Below, piece by piece: positions 32,545-41,200 of a stretch of 64,000 nt of DNA (position 1 is the stretch's first letter; each line of letters starts with the position of its first letter). Made by a program: the position numbers and the translations under genes. The notes under the pieces are model-generated. The model had not been told where the DNA came from. It did not search any database and saw nothing but the letters and a program-made list of their open reading frames with translations. The stretch comes from Sorangium cellulosum So0157-2 (lineage in GTDB: Bacteria > Myxococcota_A > Polyangia > Polyangiales > Polyangiaceae), in assembly GCF_000418325.1 (NCBI RefSeq), contig NC_021658.1:8508001-8572000 (forward strand). Direction: 5' to 3'.

Positions 32545-33678
32545 ATGGCCAACGCAGATCGAGAAGGCGAAACGAGAGCGCGCGAGTGGACCGGAGCCGG
32601 CGGGGGCGACCGCGACGCGCCGCCGCGGCAGCGGCGCCCGGTCCGGCGGTGGCGCCCGGCCGCATGCGCCCTGACGGGGGTGCTCGCGGCCGGCGCGCTC
32701 GGGCCGGGGATCGCGGGCTGCACGCGCGCCGCACCGGACCGGTCAGGGACGGCCGCTGTCGAGGCCAGACCGATCGCCAGCGCCGCGGCGAGCGCCGGCG
32801 CCGCGCCCGCGGCCAGCGCCGCGCCGGCCGCGACGCCGCCGGGGGCCGCCGCGGGGTGGCGGTTCGAGAGCTCCCTCGGCGTGCAGATCGAGGTCCCGGC
32901 CGACTGGGCCGTCAACGACTACGGCTGCAACATGAGCGACAGGCCCACCGTCGTCCGGGCACAGGTGTACCAGCTCGGGTGCCTGACGCCGGAGAAGCCG
33001 ACGAAGCAGGTCGCGCAGATCGGCGCCGATGCGCCGGAAGAGGTGAAGAAGGGCCCGGAGTTCACGCGCCGCGACGTGTCGCTCGGCGGCGTGAGCGCCG
33101 AGCGCACGGAGGGGCGGGGCGCGGACGGCCGCCATTTCGGCTGGCTGAGGATCCCGTCGCGGCAGATCCTGATCTCGGTCCGGACCCACGATCCCGAGAT
33201 CGCCCGCCGGATCCTCGACAGCGCGCAGCTCGTCAGCGTCGATCACAACGGCTGCCCTGACAGGCGCCCTCCCAAGGCGGCGCACCCCGGCGCGCGCGCG
33301 GCGATGGCGCCTGGCGACCCGGCATCGATCTCGATCTGCTACTACGGCCCGAGGGGCGACGTGCTGCGGACCTCCGCGCGCCTGTCCGGGCGAGACGCGG
33401 CCGCGCTGGCCGCCGCCCTCAACGCGTCGAGGCCCGGGCCCAACCCCGATGTCGACCCCAAGCAGTGCCTGCACCCGCCTGCGCCGCCCCCGGCAGATGC
33501 GGTGTTGCTCGTGGAGGACGCCGCCGGCAAGGGCGCGATCCATGTCGCGTTCTCCGGCTGCACGGGGCGCGGCCTGGACAACGGCGCGCAGCGCGCGCAC
33601 GTCAACCTGCCGATCATCCAGCGCATCATGATCCCGCTGGGCACCGGCTTCACGTTCAACGGCGATCTGAGCCCCTGA
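32545..33678 (+). CDS. predicted lipoprotein of unknown function
   Basis: A 377-residue protein with a long basic n-region (RQRRPVRRWRPAACALTG) and lipobox GIAGC with the candidate lipid Cys59. An Ala/Pro-rich linker follows, then two globular parts: residues 105-235 (GWRFESSLGVQIEVPADWAV, WLRIPSRQILISVRTHDPEI), reminiscent of PsbP/Mog1-like small lipoprotein domains, and 265-377 with four cysteines (SISICYYG, QCLHPPAPPP, FSGCTGRG) that could form disulfides. The second half, with VLLVEDAAGKGAIHVAFSGC, resembles repeats found in other myxobacterial lipoproteins. No enzymatic motif. It reads away from the GCIS operon and has no evident link to it. Confidence 0.75.
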   Translation: MANADREGETRAREWTGAGGGDRDAPPRQRRPVRRWRPAACALTGVLAAGALGPGIAGCTRAAPDRSGTAAVEARPIASAAASAGAAPAASAAPAATPPGAAAGWRFESSLGVQIEVPADWAVNDYGCNMSDRPTVVRAQVYQLGCLTPEKPTKQVAQIGADAPEEVKKGPEFTRRDVSLGGVSAERTEGRGADGRHFGWLRIPSRQILISVRTHDPEIARRILDSAQLVSVDHNGCPDRRPPKAAHPGARAAMAPGDPASISICYYGPRGDVLRTSARLSGRDAAALAAALNASRPGPNPDVDPKQCLHPPAPPPADAVLLVEDAAGKGAIHVAFSGCTGRGLDNGAQRAHVNLPIIQRIMIPLGTGFTFNGDLSP

Positions 33679-33740
33679 ACGGCGCACGGCGCGGCTCCCC
33701 TGCGCAATGACCGCGCTCGCGCGCCTGTCCCCGAGGATCC

Positions 33741-34301
33741 ATGGGAAAGACCTTCTCCGAGCTGGACGACGACCTCACCGGCTTCATCGCCGAGCAACAC
33801 CTCTTCTTCGTCGCCTCCGCCCCCTCGGGCAGCGGCGGGCACGTCAACCTGTCGCCGAAGGGGCACGACACCTTCCGCGTCGTCGACCCCCGGACCGTGG
33901 CCTACCTCGACCTCACCGGCAGCGGCGTCGAGACCATCGCGCACCTCCGCGACAACGGGCGCATCACGCTGATGTTCTGCGCGTTCTCGGGCCCGCCCCG
34001 CATCGTGCGCCTGTACGGCCGCGGCGAGCCGGTCTTCCCCGGCGACCCGCGCTTCGGCGCGCTCGCGGGCCTCTTTCCGCAGCTCCCGGGCGTCCGGTCG
34101 GTGATCCGCGTCGCGCTCGAGCGCGTCGCCACGTCGTGCGGATACGCCGTGCCGCGCATGGCCTACGAGGAAGAGCGTGACACGCTGTCGAAATGGGCGG
34201 AGCGCAAGGGGCCAGAGGGCCTCTCGCGGTACCGGCGGGAGAAGAACGCGGCGAGCATCGACGGCCTGCCAGGCCTGCCCCAGCCGCCCGCAGACGAGTG
34301 A
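33741..34301 (+). CDS. pyridoxamine 5'-phosphate oxidase family protein (FMN-binding split barrel)
   Basis: A 186-residue protein with the split-barrel sequence pattern of the PPOX family: FIAEQHLFFVASAPS, GGHVNLSPKGHDTFRVVD, VAYLDLTGSGVETIAHLRDN and GRITLMFCAFSGPPRIVRLY, with the Gly-Arg that contacts flavin phosphate. The extended C-terminal helix region (DTLSKWAERKGPEGLSRYRR) is typical of the family branch annotated as pyridoxamine 5'-phosphate oxidase-like, whose members use FMN or F420 on unknown substrates. It is not the pdxH enzyme of vitamin B6 synthesis. It follows the lipoprotein gene by 62 bp. Confidence 0.88.
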   Translation: MGKTFSELDDDLTGFIAEQHLFFVASAPSGSGGHVNLSPKGHDTFRVVDPRTVAYLDLTGSGVETIAHLRDNGRITLMFCAFSGPPRIVRLYGRGEPVFPGDPRFGALAGLFPQLPGVRSVIRVALERVATSCGYAVPRMAYEEERDTLSKWAERKGPEGLSRYRREKNAASIDGLPGLPQPPADE

Positions 34302-34412
34302 GCCGGCGGAGCCGGCGCGGCCCCGCCCGGCGCTCGTCGGCGGGAGGCATGAGCCCGCACGCGCGTGCATGGCTGTCCTGTGGCCACGAGCCGCGGGACA
34401 GGAGCGCCGGGA

Positions 34413-35314
34413 CTAGGGATCTTCTTCCGAGATGGTGACCGTGATGCTCTCGGTCGGCAGGGTGAAGGGCACGGCGATGGCCGGGAGCGGCGACGTGCCG
34501 ATCTCCGTTTCCTCGTCGAGCTCCAGGTAGACCGTGAGCTCCAGCTCGTGGGCTCCGTCGCCGGCGAGCGCGAGGCGGCCGCACGTCTCGTGCTCGGCGG
34601 AGATCGAAGGAGCGACGCAGCTGTCGACCACAGGAACCGACTCGGCGAGGCGGCCGTGCCACTCGACGGTGACCGACGCGCCGGCCGCGAGCTCCTGGAA
34701 CGACGGCCCGCACGCGGGCCCGCCGGGCTCACCCTCGTGCAGGCCCTCGCAGGTCGGAATCGCGGCCTCGAACATGCTCTTGCCGTCGACGGACCACCCG
34801 ACCGGGGCGCAGCCGCCCGGCGTCAGATACACGGGCGTGCTCCGCTCGTTCGTCACGACGATCGACATCGGCTCCTCGAGCGCCTCGTCATCGAGCACGT
34901 CGTCGCAGCTCGCCTCGCCGCCGGCGCCGCCGCCGCCGGTCTCCTCACCGCCGACGGCCCGCACGCGGGCCCGCCGGGCTCACCCTCGTGCAGGCCCTCG
35001 CAGGTCGGAATCGCGGCCTCGAACATGCTCTTGCCGTCGACGGACCACCCGACCGGGGCGCAGCCGCCCGGCGTCAGATACACGGGCGTGCTCCGCTCGT
35101 TCGTCACGACGATCGACATCGGCTCCTCGAGCGCCTCGTCATCGAGCACGTCGTCGCAGCTCGCCTCGCCGCCGGCGCCGCCGCCGCCGGTCTCCTCGCC
35201 GCCAGCGCCGCCGGCGCCGCCGGCGCCGGGATCACCCTCCGAGCAGGCCACGAGAAATGCGCTCACCACGAACGCGAGCAGTGAGGAACCCTTCGAAAGC
35301 GAGAAAGAAGGCAT
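34413..35314 (-). pseudogene. lipoprotein gene broken by a 251-bp tandem duplication
   Basis: The gene starts at ATG 35314 with a lipoprotein signal (SLLAFVVSAFLVAC, Cys24) and a Gly-rich linker, continues as DEALEEPMSIVVTNERSTPV and then meets a direct duplication. Positions 34701-34951 and 34952-35202 are the same sequence with one visible difference near their right ends (ctcctcAccgcc versus ctcctcGccgcc). As 251 is not a multiple of three, the frame shifts at the junction and the protein would end at 34853 after about 153 residues. The original C-terminal half (FQELAAGASVTVEWHGRLAE to TISEEDP) survives in another frame down to 34413. Removing one copy restores a single lipoprotein of roughly 215 residues with VYLELDEETEIGTSPLPAIA near its end. 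Function unknown. An assembly artefact is possible. Confidence 0.85.
34701..35202. repeat. 251-bp direct tandem duplication
   Basis: Two adjacent copies, 34701-34951 and 34952-35202. The duplicated segment starts at CGACGGCCCGCACGCGG and ends within a GCC-rich tract (CCGCCGGCGCCGCCGCCGCC), which is a likely slippage or recombination point. Near-identity shows that it arose very recently. Confidence 0.9.
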
Positions 35315-35620
35315 GATGTTCTCCCAGGACGCCGGCGCTCGACGACAAAAATGTGCCGTAGCCGAGGCACAGCTTCCGCCGACACTGTTCAATCACACTT
35401 CGTGCCGCTGCGAAAACCGGCTCGATTTTACCGATTGGCACAATTCATCAGGCACACATGCGCCGCATAGCGCCACGCGCGATGGGGCCGTGGCACATCG
35501 TTGGCCACAGCGATCTCGGCTTGGGCCGCGGCGCCGTCCGTTACGCTCGGCGGGCGTGCCGCCGATGCCTCCTGCGGCGGTCCCGCTCCCCTGACGCTCA
35601 AGGAGGCGGAGGTGACCTGA
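35315..35620. other. divergent region between broken lipoprotein and VOC gene
   Basis: 306 bp with no supported gene. A small hairpin GTGCC-N8-GGCAC lies near 35353-35370. A GGAGGCGGAGGTG ribosome-binding stretch precedes the ATG of the VOC gene at 35621. No promoter pair was recognised. Confidence 0.5.
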
Positions 35621-36625
35621 ATGGTTCGTGACATCGATCACCTGCACCACGTCGGCCACGTGGTGAGCGACATGAAGGAGGGGCTCGAGCTCTACCGGCG
35701 GCTCGGCTTCCGCCTGTCGCCGCCCGCCTACCCCATGCTGTCGCCCAGGGAGGGCGAGCCCCCCAGGCCGTTCGGCGCCGCGAACACCCACGCCAACTTC
35801 CGGCGCAACTTCGTCGAGCTCGTGAGCTGCGTCCGGGACGACGACCCCGGCGGGATCCCGAGCGACGCCAAGCTCGTCCCCATTCAGGCGCCTCCCGAGC
35901 ACCTGCCGCGGCTCACCGAGGCCATCCGCGGCACCGTCGCCAGGATCGCCGCGTGCCTCGCGCGCTTCCAGGGCGTGCACATCCTCGTGTTCAAGACCCC
36001 CGACGCCGACGCCGCGGCCGGCAGGCTGAGCGCGGAGGGCATCCGCCACGGGGGCGTCAGCGCGGTCCGGCGGCCGGTGGACACCGCACAAGGACCGCGG
36101 GTGGAGGCGCTCCGCTTCATCGAGCTCGACAGCGGCGCTCCGGAGGACGCCGGGGCGGGCCGCGCGCCCGAGGGGAGGCTCGCGATCGCGGAGAACCCGC
36201 CCGCGGAGCTGCTCGAGGCGCAGCTCCACATGGATCATCCGAACGGCGCCGTGGACCTCGTCGACGCCGTGCTCTGCGTCGACCGGGCGGCGCTGCCGGA
36301 GGTCGAGCGCCGCTACGCGACGTACCTCGGCCGCGCGGCGCGCGCCGACGGCCCGGCGCGGGTCTTCGATCTCGACGGCGCCCGCGTCACCCTCGTCGCC
36401 GACGCCGATCTGGAGGTGCTCCTGCCGGGCGAGCGAGCCCCGGCGCTCCCGGCCTTCGTCGCCTACACGGTCGCGGTGCGCGACGCCTCCGCCGCGCGGC
36501 AGATCCTGGAAGGGAACGGCTTCCCGCTGAGGGCGTCGGCCTCGGGCGACCTCTTCGTCCCCGCCGCGGCGGCCCTCGGCGTCGCGATCCTGTTCCGGCA
36601 GGCCGACGGTGTGAAAGCGGGCTGA
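35621..36625 (+). CDS. VOC/glyoxalase-like domain protein
   Basis: A 334-residue protein with two halves of the vicinal-oxygen-chelate type. The first opens with DIDHLHHVGHVVSDMKEGLE and LYRRLGFRLSPPAY, followed by a long insert and NFVELVSCVRDDDPGG; the second includes GAVDLVDAVLCVDRAALPEV and RVFDLDGARVTLVADADLEVL. The His near the start and the Glu of NFVELV are candidate metal ligands. The length and the early HVGH pattern best fit the Glyoxalase_3 (PF13468) group of unknown substrate. It stands alone on the plus strand and is followed after 26 bp by the truncated response regulator. Confidence 0.8.
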   Translation: MVRDIDHLHHVGHVVSDMKEGLELYRRLGFRLSPPAYPMLSPREGEPPRPFGAANTHANFRRNFVELVSCVRDDDPGGIPSDAKLVPIQAPPEHLPRLTEAIRGTVARIAACLARFQGVHILVFKTPDADAAAGRLSAEGIRHGGVSAVRRPVDTAQGPRVEALRFIELDSGAPEDAGAGRAPEGRLAIAENPPAELLEAQLHMDHPNGAVDLVDAVLCVDRAALPEVERRYATYLGRAARADGPARVFDLDGARVTLVADADLEVLLPGERAPALPAFVAYTVAVRDASAARQILEGNGFPLRASASGDLFVPAAAALGVAILFRQADGVKAG

Positions 36626-36651
36626 ACCGTGCGACCATCGGGGAGCGCGGC

Positions 36652-36861
36652 ATGGCACGCATCCTCCTCGTCGACGACGACGCCTCCCTGCTCGAGGTGC
36701 TCGCGCTCGCGTTCGAGGAGGCGGGGCACGCGACGCTCCCCGCGCGCGACGGGACGGCCGCGCTCGCCCTCGTCCGCCCGATCGCGCAGGTCGACACCAC
36801 CTCTGATCGCATCGAGACCGCGATCGGCGCCGGCGACCGATTCCAGGCCTTCCGTGGGTGA
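36652..36861 (+). pseudogene. truncated response-regulator receiver (69 aa)
   Basis: The frame begins MARILLVDDDASLLEVLALA, the unmistakable start of a receiver domain with its acidic DDD pocket, and continues to TAALALVRPIA. It then changes into QVDTTSDRIETAIGAGDRFQ and stops after 69 residues. The phospho-accepting Asp (normally near residue 54), the Lys and the whole output domain are missing. This looks like an internal deletion that removed the rest of the regulator. Its stop overlaps the GTG start of a histidine kinase, so it is the relic of a two-component operon. A role as a decoy or stand-alone half receiver is unlikely. Confidence 0.75.
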
Positions 36862-37867
36862 CGGGAGGGCGCAGGGCGGCCCGCTCCCCTTCTTCCGCTC
36901 GCTGCGCTTCCGGGTGACGGCGCTCGTCGTCGCCGTCCTGTTCGCGCCCACGCTCCTCTACCTGCGCATCGAGCTGCCGCGCCTCGTCGCGATCACCCTG
37001 CCGCTGTCGCTGCTGCTCGCCCTCTGGCTCACGCGCCGGCTCGTCCGCCCGCTCGAGGCGCTCCGCCGGCGCGCGCTCGCGAAGATCCACGAGCCCACCC
37101 CGAGCGCCGACCTCCCCCTCCAGGGGTCGGCCGAGATGCAGGATGTGGCCGCGGCGTTCAACGCCCTGCTCGCGGCGCTCGCGGAGCGCCGCAAGGCGAA
37201 CGAGGCGTTCGTCACGGACCTCGTGCACGAGCTCAAGAACCCCGTGGCCACGATCCGCGGCTGCGCCGACGCGCTCGCCGAGGCGCCGGCCGAGCACGAG
37301 CGGGCCGCGCGGCTCTCGCGGCTGCTCAAGGAGTCGAGCGACCGGCTCGACACGCTGGTGAGCCAGTTCCTGGAGCTCGCCCGCGCCGAGGCCGGGATGC
37401 TCCACGAGGCGCGCGAGCGGGTCGACGTCGCCGCGCTCGCGCGGGGGCTCGTCGTGGCCATGGCCGACGACGAGCGCTTCGCCAAGGTCCGCTTCACCGT
37501 CTCCGGCGCCTCGAGCGCCCGGGTCGTCTGCGTCGCCTACCGGTTCGAGTCCGTCCTCCGCAACCTGCTCGAGAACGCGGCGTCGTTCTCGGGCGACGGC
37601 GGCAAGGTGCACGTGAGCGTCGACGTGGTCGAGGGCAGGCGCGTCGAGATCCGCGTCTCCGACACCGGCTCCGGCATCTCGGCGGAAGATCTCCCGCGGG
37701 CGTTCGATCGCTTCTTCACGACGCGCGGGCGCGAGCAGGGCAGCGGGCTCGGGCTCGCGCTGGTCCGCGCGATCGTCGAGGCGCACGGCGGCGCCGTGAG
37801 CGCCGCGTCGAACCCGGGGCGGGGCGCCACCTTCGCGGTCGAGCTGCCGCTCGCGCCGGCCCTCTGA
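36854..37867 (+). CDS. membrane sensor histidine kinase (partner regulator truncated)
   Basis: A 337-residue kinase from GTG 36854, which overlaps the stop of the truncated receiver gene; the frame is open further upstream but encodes Arg/Ser-rich shadow sequence there. Two closely spaced membrane segments (VTALVVAVLFAPTLLYL and LVAITLPLSLLLALWL) leave almost no external loop, so it probably senses within the membrane. A HAMP-like linker follows, then HisKA with FVTDLVHELKNPVATIRG (phospho-His in HELKNP), and HATPase_c with NLLENAASF, DTGSGI, FFTTRGREQGSGLGLALV. All kinase boxes are intact. With its regulator damaged it may now signal to another receiver. Confidence 0.88.
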   Translation: MGDGRAQGGPLPFFRSLRFRVTALVVAVLFAPTLLYLRIELPRLVAITLPLSLLLALWLTRRLVRPLEALRRRALAKIHEPTPSADLPLQGSAEMQDVAAAFNALLAALAERRKANEAFVTDLVHELKNPVATIRGCADALAEAPAEHERAARLSRLLKESSDRLDTLVSQFLELARAEAGMLHEARERVDVAALARGLVVAMADDERFAKVRFTVSGASSARVVCVAYRFESVLRNLLENAASFSGDGGKVHVSVDVVEGRRVEIRVSDTGSGISAEDLPRAFDRFFTTRGREQGSGLGLALVRAIVEAHGGAVSAASNPGRGATFAVELPLAPAL

Positions 37868-38292
37868 CCGCGTTCACGCCGGCCGCCGCGCACGAGGGAC
37901 CGCGCCGCGAAAGCGCCTCTCGGAGAGCGGTCTCCGCCCTGAGCGCGGCGACTTACGGGCGCTCATTTCATTTGAGCACAAACGAAATAGCGACCTCCGG
38001 TCGGAGCACCAATGTCAAGCGCGAACCGGGTTGCGAAGCCGCGCGGTCGCTCGTGCCACAGCAGCAGAAAGGAAGCACCGCCCCCACCCGGCGCTGCGTC
38101 GCGCAACGCGCGTCAATCGCCAGCGGAGCTCTCGTGGCGTCCACCGAGAACGGGACGCCGCGCAGATGTGGCCGAGTGGAGGAGGATGAAGTGATTTTCG
38201 TCTAGAGGTGTGAAGGGCGCCCGGGCTACCCTGGAACAGGGTCGTCGACTTTTCTGCCCGAGCGCATCCGCTCGTGTTCGTCGAGGTGTGTC
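37868..38292. other. intergenic region upstream of the DUF4215 giant
   Basis: 425 bp with no gene that I can support. Two short frames start in the less GC-rich part (37972 onward) but have no ribosome-binding site or family similarity. There is a small dyad GCTCA-N7-TGAGC at about 37960-37976. No promoter pair was recognised. Confidence 0.5.
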
Positions 38293-41200
38293 GTGAGTTT
38301 GAGAACGTCTTATCTGGCTTTGGCGGTGGGATTGCTGCAAGTCGCTGCCGCCTGCGGCGGGGGGGCGCCCTCCACGGGCGATCCCGGCGCAGGCGGCGCG
38401 GGGACCGGCACGAATTCGAGTGGTTCCGGCGAGAGCGGCGGCGGCGGCAGCGACTTCGGCGTCGGCGTCGGCCAGGGAGGCAGCGGCGGAGAGCGGCCGG
38501 ATCCCTGCGCCGGCGACGACCCGCCCCCCGAGTGCGAGCTGCCGCAGGAGCCCGCCTGCGGCGACGGCATGATCAACCAGGCCAGCGAGGCGTGCGACGA
38601 CGGCAACAGCCTGCCCGGCGACTGCTGTTCCGGGCTGTGCGAGCTCGAGCCCTACTGCGAGTGTCCCGCGCCCGGCCAGCCGTGCGTGCTGACCATCGCG
38701 TGCGGCGACGGCGTCGTCGACCCGGGCGAGTTCTGCGACGACGGCAACACCGCGGACGGCGACGGCTGCAGCGCCGACTGCTACTTCGTCGACCCCTCGT
38801 ACGTCTGTCCGACGCCGGGCGAGCCCTGCACGCTGCTCTACGACTGCGGCGACGGCCGGGTGAACGGCTCGGAGACGTGCGACGACCGCAACGAGGTGTC
38901 CGGCGACGGCTGCAGCGCCGACTGCAAGCGCGAGCCGGGCTTCGTGTGCCCTCGGCCCGGGCAGCCCTGCGAGCTCGTGCCGGTCTGCGGCAACGGGGTC
39001 AAGGAGACCGGCGAGATCTGCGACGACGGCAACGCGGTGGGCGGCGACGGCTGCTCGAGCCTGTGCCGGCAAGAGTCCTTCTACAACTGTCCCACGCCGG
39101 GCGAGCCGTGCGAGCTGCTCATCCGGTGCGGCGACGGCAGGGTGGACCCCGGCGAGCTCTGCGACGACGGCAACACGTCGGGCGGCGACGGCTGCAGCGC
39201 CGACTGCAAGGTGCTCGACCCGCTTTACGTGTGCCCCACGCCGGGCGTGCCCTGCACCCTCCTCTATCGCTGCGGCGACGGCCGCGTGAACAACGGCGAG
39301 CAGTGCGAGGACGGCGACGACCCGCCCGTGTCCGGCGACGGCTGCAGCGCCACGTGCATGCGCGAGCCGGGCTACGTGTGCCAGCGGCCCGGGCAGCCCT
39401 GCGAGCTCCTGCCGGTCTGCGGCAACGGGCTCCTCGAGAGCGGCGAGCAGTGCGACGACGGCAACACCGCGGGCGGCGACGGCTGCTCGAGCCTGTGCCG
39501 GCAGGAGGCGTTCTACGCCTGTCCGAACCCGGGGCAGCCGTGCGAGCTCCTGATCTGGTGCGGCGACGGCGCGCTCAACCCGGGCGAGGTCTGCGACGAC
39601 GGCAACAACACGAGCGGCGACGGCTGCAGCGCCGACTGCAAGACGGTGGAGCCGATCTACACGTGCCCCACGCCGGGCGTGCCCTGCACCCTCCAGTACT
39701 GGTGCGGCGACGGCCGCGTGAACGGCTCGGAGGAGTGCGAGGACGGCGACAGCCCGCCCGCGTCCGGCGACGGCTGCAGCGCCACGTGCATGCGCGAGGA
39801 GGGGTATCAGTGCAGCCGGCCGGGCCAGCCGTGCACGCGCCTGCCCGTCTGCGGCAACGGCCTCAAGGAGACCGGCGAGGTGTGCGACGACGGCAACACC
39901 GCGAGCGGCGACGGCTGCTCGAGCCTGTGCCGGCAGGAGGCGTTCTACACCTGCCCGACGCCGGGGCAGCCCTGCGAGCTCCTGATCCGCTGCGGCGACG
40001 GCGTGGTGGACCCGGGCGAGATCTGCGACGACGGCAACACGGCGAGCGGCGACGGCTGCAGCGCGGACTGCAAGGCGGTGGACCCGGCGTACGTGTGCCC
40101 CGAGCCGGGTGAGGCGTGCATCCTCGTCTACCGGTGCGGCGACGGCCGCGTGAACGGCGGCGAGCAGTGCGACGACGGCGAGGATCCGCCGGTGTCCGGC
40201 GACGGCTGCACGGCCGATTGCCAGCTCGAGGACGGCTGGAACTGCCGGCCGGGCCAGCCCTGCACCGAGCGGACCTTCTGCGGCGACGGCGTGGTGCAGC
40301 TCGGCGAGCAGTGCGACGACGGCGGCGGGGTGAGCCCCGTCGGCGGCGATGGCTGCACCCCGCAGTGCAAGATCGAGGTGGGCTGGACGTGCCCGCCGGC
40401 CGGCGGCCCCTGCACCCCGCCCCCGCCGCCCGTGTGCGGCGACGGCGTGATCGGCGGCGACGAGCAGTGCGACGACGGCGAGGAGCCGGCCGACGGCGAC
40501 GGCTGCAGCGCCGACTGCGAGACCATCGAGGACGGGTGGGACTGCTCGCGCGTCGGGTTCCGGTGCAAGACCCTCTGCGGCGACGGGGTCAAGGTCGGCG
40601 CCGAGCAGTGCGACGACGGCAATGCCGACGGCGGCGACGGCTGCGACGAGACCTGCCGGATCGAGCCCGGCCGGGTGTGCGACGACCTCGAGCCCCAGGA
40701 CTGCACCGGCTACTCCGAGTGCGGCAACCGCATCGTCGAGGGCACCGAGGTCTGCGACGACGGCAACGGCAACTGGCGCGACGACTGCACGCCGGACTGC
40801 AAGCGCGAGCCCGACTGCAGGGCCGGCGCGTGCCTCTCGATCTGCGGCGACGGCATCCTCCTGCCCGGCGACACGACCGAGCAGTGCGACGACGGCAACA
40901 CCGAGAGCGGCGACGGCTGCTCCGCCACGTGCGCGGTGGAGCCGGGCTACGTCTGCACCGTGGCGCCGACCGAGATGCGGCTGCCGATGGTGCTCCGCGA
41001 CTTCATCGGCTGGTGCCCGGACACCTACAACCGCAGCACGAGCAACGCTCAGTGCGACGCCCGCCTGAACGCCAACCCCATCGGGCACTTCGACTTCGAG
41101 ATCACCCCCTCGGACGGCGCGCAGCTCGACGGCACCGTCCAGACGACGCTCGACGCCGACGGCAAGCCCGTGAACGCGTACGGCCTCGGCTACTTCGAGC

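Noticed and set aside
36629..36853. An N-terminal extension of the histidine kinase upstream of the GTG start.
   Set aside because: The extension is Ser/Arg/Pro-rich and overlaps, in another frame, the truncated receiver, which has clear family similarity.
37972..38205. A 77-codon plus-strand frame before the DUF4215 gene.
   Set aside because: No ribosome-binding site, no recognisable domain and composition unlike neighbouring genes.
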